In this document: piece by piece, positions 58,190 through 64,000 of the stretch
How the letters are laid out: each line of letters opens with the position of its first letter
Numbering within the stretch: the first letter of the stretch is position 1
Assembly (NCBI RefSeq): GCF_947179515.1
Contig: NC_067472.1
Location: 77,620,184-77,684,183 of the forward strand
Direction of reading: 5' to 3'
From: Apodemus sylvaticus
Taxonomy: Eukaryota; Chordata; Mammalia; Rodentia; Muridae
Length of the DNA stretch: 64,000 bases
Notes under the pieces: model-generated
Seen by the model: only the letters and a program-made list of their open reading frames with translations
The model's database searches: none
What the model was told of the DNA's origin: nothing
Made by a program: the position numbers and the translations under genes

Positions 58190-59580
58190 ATTGAGCTTGT
58201 TTGTGCTGGGCATGGAGCTTATCCTGAAGTGTGGTAACTATCCTTGGCCCGCAGGTATCAACTCAGATACCTTCTGGTAGGGGTGGAATCCCTCCATTTT
58301 CCTCTCTCTGGGATCCCATTTGTCTAGAACTGTGTGTGCTGCCAGCCTCTGTGCAGTCGTGCAGTCACGCGCAGCAGTCCCGGTGTGTCCGGGAGGCGCT
58401 TCCTTGGAGTCATCCCCCATCTCTGGCTCTTACAGTCTTCCCACCTCCTCTTCTGCATAGATCCCTGAGGGAACTGTTTGACGAAAATGCCCTATGTAGA
58501 CTGAGTACTCAGAAGTTTCTCACTCTCTGCATACTGCCTGTAGATGTTACAGCTCTGAGAGAAAAGCTTTCCCGGTGGAAGTGTTACAGCTCTGAAGGGA
58601 AAGGTATCCTGGCAGTCATGAGCTAAGGAATACCACAAAGTCATACCACACAGCAAACTTCACACAGATTTTGGGGAGGGAGAGACACAAGAGGGTGGCT
58701 ACCTCTGCTCCAGTGAGAAGCAGCAGTGAACTGAGCAGGAGACGAGCTTACATAAGGTTTCTTGGGGGAAGAATTTCTAGGGTGGAGATTTCAAGGCTGA
58801 AGATTTCTAGGAGGATATTTCAATCAAGGGATTGGTGGGATTTTGTGCTCAAAGAATTGGTAGGTTTTCAAACCCAAAGGCTAACTCCTGTCTTCTACCT
58901 TGCCTTGTCCGGTTGTGAGTCTTTGTGCCTCTCTCAGCCAGCCAGCATCAGCAGTCATGGGAACTAACAGCAGAATGTCATTAGAAGTCGTGTTATTGCT
59001 ATGTTCCTTTAGCAGAACAATAGTTCCCCCCCCCCCCCATCCATAGCCTATCCATTTCCAGGTTCTTGGCTTCCACAGAAATAGCAGGTATGGATTCCAT
59101 ATTATGGAATGGGTCCTAAATCTAATGAAAGAGAGCTTGGGGGAAAAACAAGCAAACAAACAAACAAACAAACCAGCAGTTGGTCACTGCCAGGACATTT
59201 GTGCCGCTGTTAAGCCAGCATTTCTGTAGGCAGGTCACCTTTGTAGGTTGCAGGGTTTATAGCTGAGTTGATGGTTGTCTTTATTTCCGGTAGCGCACAG
59301 AGTTCCTTCTCAAACCATGAACTCTAGTCAGCAGGAGCGATGCCTCTAGTTAGGCACCAGTTCAACCTTTCTGTGTTTGATGAGATATGTACACACTGTT
59401 TTCAGCAACAGAGCTTACCGTCGGTTTGTGGAGAGAAACCTTAGCACCAGCCTGAGGTATCTGGGGGTTTCCTTGGTGGCCCTTCGACTAATGAGTCAGC
59501 TAGATGGAGCCTGTCACAGGGGATCTCACTGGTGGAAAGGGTCTACTTGTGGCCTCGTCTCCCACATTGTTAGATGACTC
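58190..59580. other. Intergenic, unassigned, possibly LTR-derived
   Basis: GC-moderate sequence with no integrin-like exon and no SINE. The repeated phrases in 58740-58880 (GATTTCAAGGCTGAAGATTT and similar) may be part of an endogenous LTR, but I cannot define ends. Confidence 0.3.
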
Positions 59581-59589
59581 CATTTAGAT

Positions 59590-60864
59590 TTTTTTTCATA
59601 TATGTGTATACTTTAGGAAGCTGCTACAACCATAGGTAGGGTTTCCACATGGCCCCTCAAACAGCTCAGTGTTAGATCTCCCTCAGTCATATCCCTTCCC
59701 TAGCCCTTCCTCCTCCCCTCCCCACTTAATCCTTTCATTCCAGTTCCCCTCATCTCCCTATAACAATATAGTCTATGTTCCCTACTTGAGAAATCCCTGT
59801 CCCATTAGTTCTAAATAAGTACCTAACTTCTGCGGTTATATGAATTGCAGCGGTATATCCAAGACTTAAAAGCTAACATTCACATGTCAAAGAAAGCAAA
59901 TAATATTTGTCTTCTGGGGTCTCATCTAACTCACTCAGGATGACTGTTTTTCTAGCACCATCTATGGACCAGAAAATTACATAATTTCATTTTTAACAGC
60001 TAATGTACCTCATTTTCATTAATAAACACCAAGGCTTTTTCCAATTTCTGGCTATTAGGGAATAATGCAGCAATGGGCATAGATGGACATGTGTCTCTGC
60101 AGTGAGATGTAGAAGCCGTGAGTACATGCCCTAGAGTGGTATAGCTGAATCTTTCAGTTGATCTATTCCCAGATTCCAGAGGACCCCCCACACTGATCTC
60201 CACAGAGGGTGCATACATTTGTGCCCCGGTCAGCAGTGGGTGGGCTTCTTTCCCCTCATACTCATCAGCATGAACTGTCATTCATTTTATTGGTCTTGCC
60301 CTTCTGACTGGGGTAAGATGAAATCTCTAAGGAGTTTTCATTCACATTCCCCTAATAGAGAGGACGTTGGACATTTCCTTAGATGTTTCCCAACTGTGTT
60401 TCATCATTTGGAAATTCTCTTCTTAGTCCGTGTCCCTCTTTTAAGTGGTGTCATTTGTTTTCCTGGTGTCTGGTGCTTTCTTCTTCATATCTTTCAGACA
60501 CTAACCCTCTGAGGGATGTGTAGTCAGTAAACAACTTCCCCAGTTTCGTAGCCTGTCGCTTTGCCTTAATGACAGTGTCCTTCGCCATTCTAAACTCTTT
60601 TGGTTTCACGAGGTCCCACTAACTGTTGTTCTCGGTGCCTGTGCCACCAGCGTCCTCTTCAGAACATCTTGCCCCGTGCCAATGAGCTCAAGCCTGTGCC
60701 CCACTTTCCTGTTTCCTATTCAGGGTTTCCACTCTGATCCTTGATCCCCTTGGAGCCTTGTGCAGGGTGGTGAATAGGACCTATTGGCATTCTTCCTCAC
60801 AGCAACCCTGGTTGAGCAGTACCATTTCTTGAAGATGCTTTATTTTCTCCAATTTTGGTTTCTC

Positions 60865-60898
<34 letters not shown>

Positions 60899-61330
60899 TG
60901 TGTGTGTATACATATATACATGCATACATAAAGGAGTCCACAGGTTTAGAGACTTACTTCTGGTTCTTCAATGTGTCTGTTTTTATACCAGTGCCACGCT
61001 GTTCTGATTACTATAGGTCTGTAGTCTAACTTGAAATCAGGGATGGTGACACCTCCAGAAGTTCTTTTCTTACTCAAGGTGTTTTAGCTGTCCTGGGGTT
61101 TTGGTATTTCTACATGAATCTGAAAATTGTCCTTTCAATTTCTGTGAAGAATTGTGTTAGAATTTTGATGGTGATTGTATTGAATCTGTAGATTGCTTTC
61201 TGTAGGATGGCCATTTTCACACTACTCTACCAACCTATGAGCATGGGAGAGCCTTCCTTCTTTTGCTGTTGTCTTAATATTATTATACAAGCTTTTCCCT
61301 TATGTGGTGAGAGTTACCCCGGTGGAATGC
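59590..61330 (-). mobile_element. L1 (Lx-like) 3' half, antisense
   Basis: Left part matches an antisense 3' UTR (AACTCACTCAGGATGACTGT). The right part is antisense ORF2 (CAGACACTAACCCTCTGAGG, GAATCTGTAGATTGCTTTCT). A TG/TATG repeat lies at 60863-60925. Many stops; inactive. Confidence 0.7.
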
Positions 61331-61661
61331 TTTAAGTGTTGCTTATTGGGCTATCCTAGTAGGAATATGGAAGACTTTGTTGCTGATCGTAATTTGAACT
61401 GTGAATTCAGAGGATTCAGTGGAGAAGAATTTCAGAATGTGGCTTAGAGACTGTTTTCATGGTATTTTGGTGAAGAATGTGGCTGGTTTTTTTTTTTTGC
61501 TCTTGTCTGAAGAGTCTACCTGAGGCTAACACAAAGAGTTCTGTATTAATTAACATTAACAAAGGAAGTCTCAAAAAAGGCCCGCAGAGACTTTGTTCTT
61601 TGGCTAAGTCTCATGAAGAGCATTTTGAACAAGCATAGTAAGCTTAGAAAGAAAAAAATAG

Positions 61662-61885
61662 AGCCGGGCGGTGGTGGCGCACGCCTGTAATCCCAGCACT
61701 TGGGAGGCAGAGGCAGGCAGATTTCTGAGTTCAAGGCCAGCCTGTCTACAGAGTGAGTTCCAGAACAGCCAGGGCTACACAGAGAAACCCTGTCTCAAAA
61801 AAAAAAAAAAAAATCCAAAAACCAAAAAAAAAGAAAGAAAGAAAGAAAGAAAAAGAAAAAGAAAAAAAGAAAAAGAAAGAAAAAA
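61662..61885 (+). repeat. Young B1 SINE with long GAAA-rich tail
   Basis: GCCGGGCGGTGGTGGCGCAC, GCCTGTAATCCCAGCACTTG and a near-consensus body, then an A-rich and GAAA-repeat tail. The youngest-looking SINE in the window. Confidence 0.95.
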
Positions 61886-62577
61886 TGTAAAATATGTGGT
61901 ATTAAAGCAGCACCAGGACCTTCCCAATCGCCTTAGAGATACATAGTAAGATTGTTTCCATCTCTTAGTACCTGGCAAGTCAACTAAGGAAGACACACAC
62001 AATCTAAACACCAACAACACCTTCCTCCATCTCCCCAAGAAGAAGTAAGCCCCTCCCTTCCTGTCGCATCTGGAGCATGTGGAACAGATACCTAACCCAT
62101 GACTTTCTTCTTGCATCTCAATGAAAATTATGAAATTCACTTTTTCCTTTTATACAAAATAAAGGTCAGCCAAGTTGTACAAGATAACTTGCACCTAAAG
62201 TTGTGACTACTCAGGAGGATAAGGCAGGAAGAAGCTCAGTTTCCCCCATGAGTAAAATTTCAATATTAATAAATAGGAAGTGGCAGCCACTTACTTAGCC
62301 AGACTAATGCAAAATTAGGAAGGTGCTTTCAAGGATTTGGGTATGGTTGCCACATTCACAAAGGTGCGAGAGATGGGTACTGGGGTTCCCCTTGAGGATG
62401 GAGGCCCTCTAAAACTCGCCATCAAACTTTTCCTGTAAGTGTTTGCTAGCCAGTGCCAGCAATGCATCCGCCATTCCCCACAGGCTTTCCAGGGCCCGGA
62501 TAACCATGAGGGTTATCCATGGTGCAGCACAGCTCCTTGTACTCTGGATGATACCTGGTATGCATTGTCACAGTCTC

Positions 62578-62855
62578 TAAGGTGTGCAGTATTCACTGTC
62601 TCCCAGGTGTGTATGACTCACTGTCTCCCAGGTGTGCATTGTCACTGTCTCCCAAGTATGTATTGTCACTGTCTCCCAGGTGTGTATTGTCACTGTCTCC
62701 CAGGTGTGCATTGTCACTGTCTCCCAGGTGTGTATTGTCACTGTCTCCCAGGTGTGTATATCTCACTCTCTCCCAGGTGTGTATGACTCACTGTCTCCCA
62801 GGTGTGTATTGTCACTGTCTCCCAGGTGTGTATGCCTCACTGTCTCCCAGCACTT
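62578..62855. repeat. Minisatellite, about 11 copies of a 24-26 bp unit
   Basis: Units read TCTCCCAGGTGTGTATTGTC followed by ACTG, with variants TGACTCACTG and TGCCTCACTG. All three frames are open across it, which explains the long spurious reading frames here. Confidence 0.95.
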
Positions 62856-62954
62856 CCAGAGGCACAGGGCATTCCTGTCCAGTGACAGCTGCCTTCCATT
62901 CCCCAGACAACTCCCTCTACTTGTAGGTATGTTGTGGAGCCTTTTCTCACTTGA

Positions 62955-63215
62955 ACTGTTTGGTGGGTTGGGGAGCCAGAGGGAGGGTGGCTGAGGATAA
63001 AGTTTAGGGCCTCATGCATGCTAAGCAAGTGCTCGACCACTAGGCTACATGCCCAGTCCTTGTTTATTCATTTATTCTGTTGAGAAAAGTCTTCATAAGT
63101 TACTTGGGCTGGCCTTGAAGTCACTCTTCACCCAAGCTGGTCTTGAACTCACAATCTTGCTGCCTCTGCCCCCTGAGTAGAAACAGTTAAAAGTGTGTAC
63201 CACCAAGCTCATCTT
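62955..63215 (-). repeat. B4-type SINE (ID-like plus B1-like), antisense
   Basis: AAGCAAGTGCTCGACCACTA, GGCTACATGCCCAGTCC, then CTGGTCTTGAACTCACAATC and GTGTGTACCACCAAGCTC. Confidence 0.6.
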
Positions 63216-63517
63216 CCTATCAAATTTTTATTTGGGGCTCACTTCAAGCAGGAGGAAAACCTCTAGAAATAGATTTAATAAATTACTCTTATACATATGT
63301 AAAAATTAGATATACCCAATTTATTAATTCAGCATTGTTCATAATAGCAAATTGCTGGAAATAGTATATGCAAAGGAGATAACATTAAATGTTAAATACA
63401 TTACAATCATATGGAAATACTCTGAGCTACTTTATAACTTATATAAAATTATTTGAACATATTAATAAAAAGCCAATATGCATAATAGTAAAAAAAAAAG
63501 TGTGTTACCACTTGTTT

Positions 63518-63523
<6 letters not shown>

Positions 63524-63556
<33 letters not shown>
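63524..63556 (+). repeat. (TG)n microsatellite
   Basis: A pure TG run of about 16 units. Confidence 0.95.
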
Positions 63557-63557
<1 letters not shown>

Positions 63558-64000
63558 AGGTATCTACAATCTTTCTGGGATAGATTCTAAACATATACCC
63601 TTGAATAACCCTAAAGAGAGAACTCAACAGCTAGGAAAGGTGTCTTTCTACTGTGCATTTTTGGTTGGTTTGGTTTTTCTTTGCCTTGATTTTCATTGTC
63701 GCATGCTGAGCCCAAGGCCTGCATACACCAGATGTGCTATGACTGCATCCTCCCCACCCCTGCCTTTTACCATTCTTAAGTATCTTTTGGTTTTTTTTAC
63801 TTTGACAGGTTAATTGGTTCAAATATTTAAATTAATGTTAAAATAATAAATGGTAAGGTTTCTCATTCTTCATTGAACATCTCTGTTGGCTTTTCAGTTC
63901 TCTATTCCATGTCGAATTTCTCTTGTATTCTCAGTACCTGAACCTTTGCAAGTCTGCAGCTCACACAAGCAAGGAAATATTACTTCCTTCAGAGAGGACA

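Noticed and set aside
62439..62994. Three overlapping plus-strand frames with repeated CHCLPGV-like units
   Set aside because: Translation of the 24-26 bp minisatellite.

Overview
The window is mammalian nuclear DNA from a murine rodent, closest to Mus. The genus call rests on many B1, B2, B3 and B4 SINEs (several with the young mouse-type B1 sequence), rodent L1 (Lx and L1Md-like) fragments, two URR1 elements and long CA/TG microsatellites. Typical rat ID elements are not abundant. I cannot fix the species.

It holds part of the leukocyte beta-2 integrin alpha-chain cluster, with both genes on the minus strand. Itgax (CD11c) is complete: 30 coding exons from the ATG at 50146 to the stop at 29431, about 1170 residues. 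About 18.5 kb further along the direction of transcription is the 5' half of Itgad (CD11d): exons 1-9 between 10924 and 1996, then exons 11-13 from 607 to the left edge, where the gene is cut off. Each alpha chain pairs with beta-2 (Itgb2, CD18) at the surface of myeloid cells and some lymphoid cells. The two genes share exon lengths and phases for exons 1-9, as expected for tandem duplicates.

Region by region: 1-10924 is Itgad. 10925-29430 is intergenic: SINEs up to 19 kb, a long minus-strand Lx L1 from about 19.1 to 25.9 kb broken by a B1, another retroelement and an LTR-like insertion, and a plus-strand L1 3' end at 27.65-28.41 kb. 29431-50146 is Itgax, whose largest intron (intron 14, 4 kb) carries a 25-copy minisatellite. 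50147-50300 is the Itgax 5' UTR and proximal promoter, with AP-1, GC-box and ETS motifs. 50300-64000 is upstream intergenic sequence full of L1, SINE and simple repeats. I found no Itgam exon there, although Itgam lies upstream of Itgax in mouse.

The most notable observation is a block of about 638 bp covering Itgad exons 11-13 with their introns. It is about 97-98% identical to the matching part of Itgax, far above the rest of the two genes, and ends abruptly about 30 bp past exon 11. In the 1.4 kb between that breakpoint and Itgad exon 9 I could not find exon 10, which the reading frame requires. This suggests gene conversion or a rearrangement, or an assembly error. Other points of interest are a GC-AG intron and an ambiguous donor in Itgax, a U2 snRNA fragment joined to a SINE-like sequence, and nested retroelement insertions. 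I saw no new multi-gene system.
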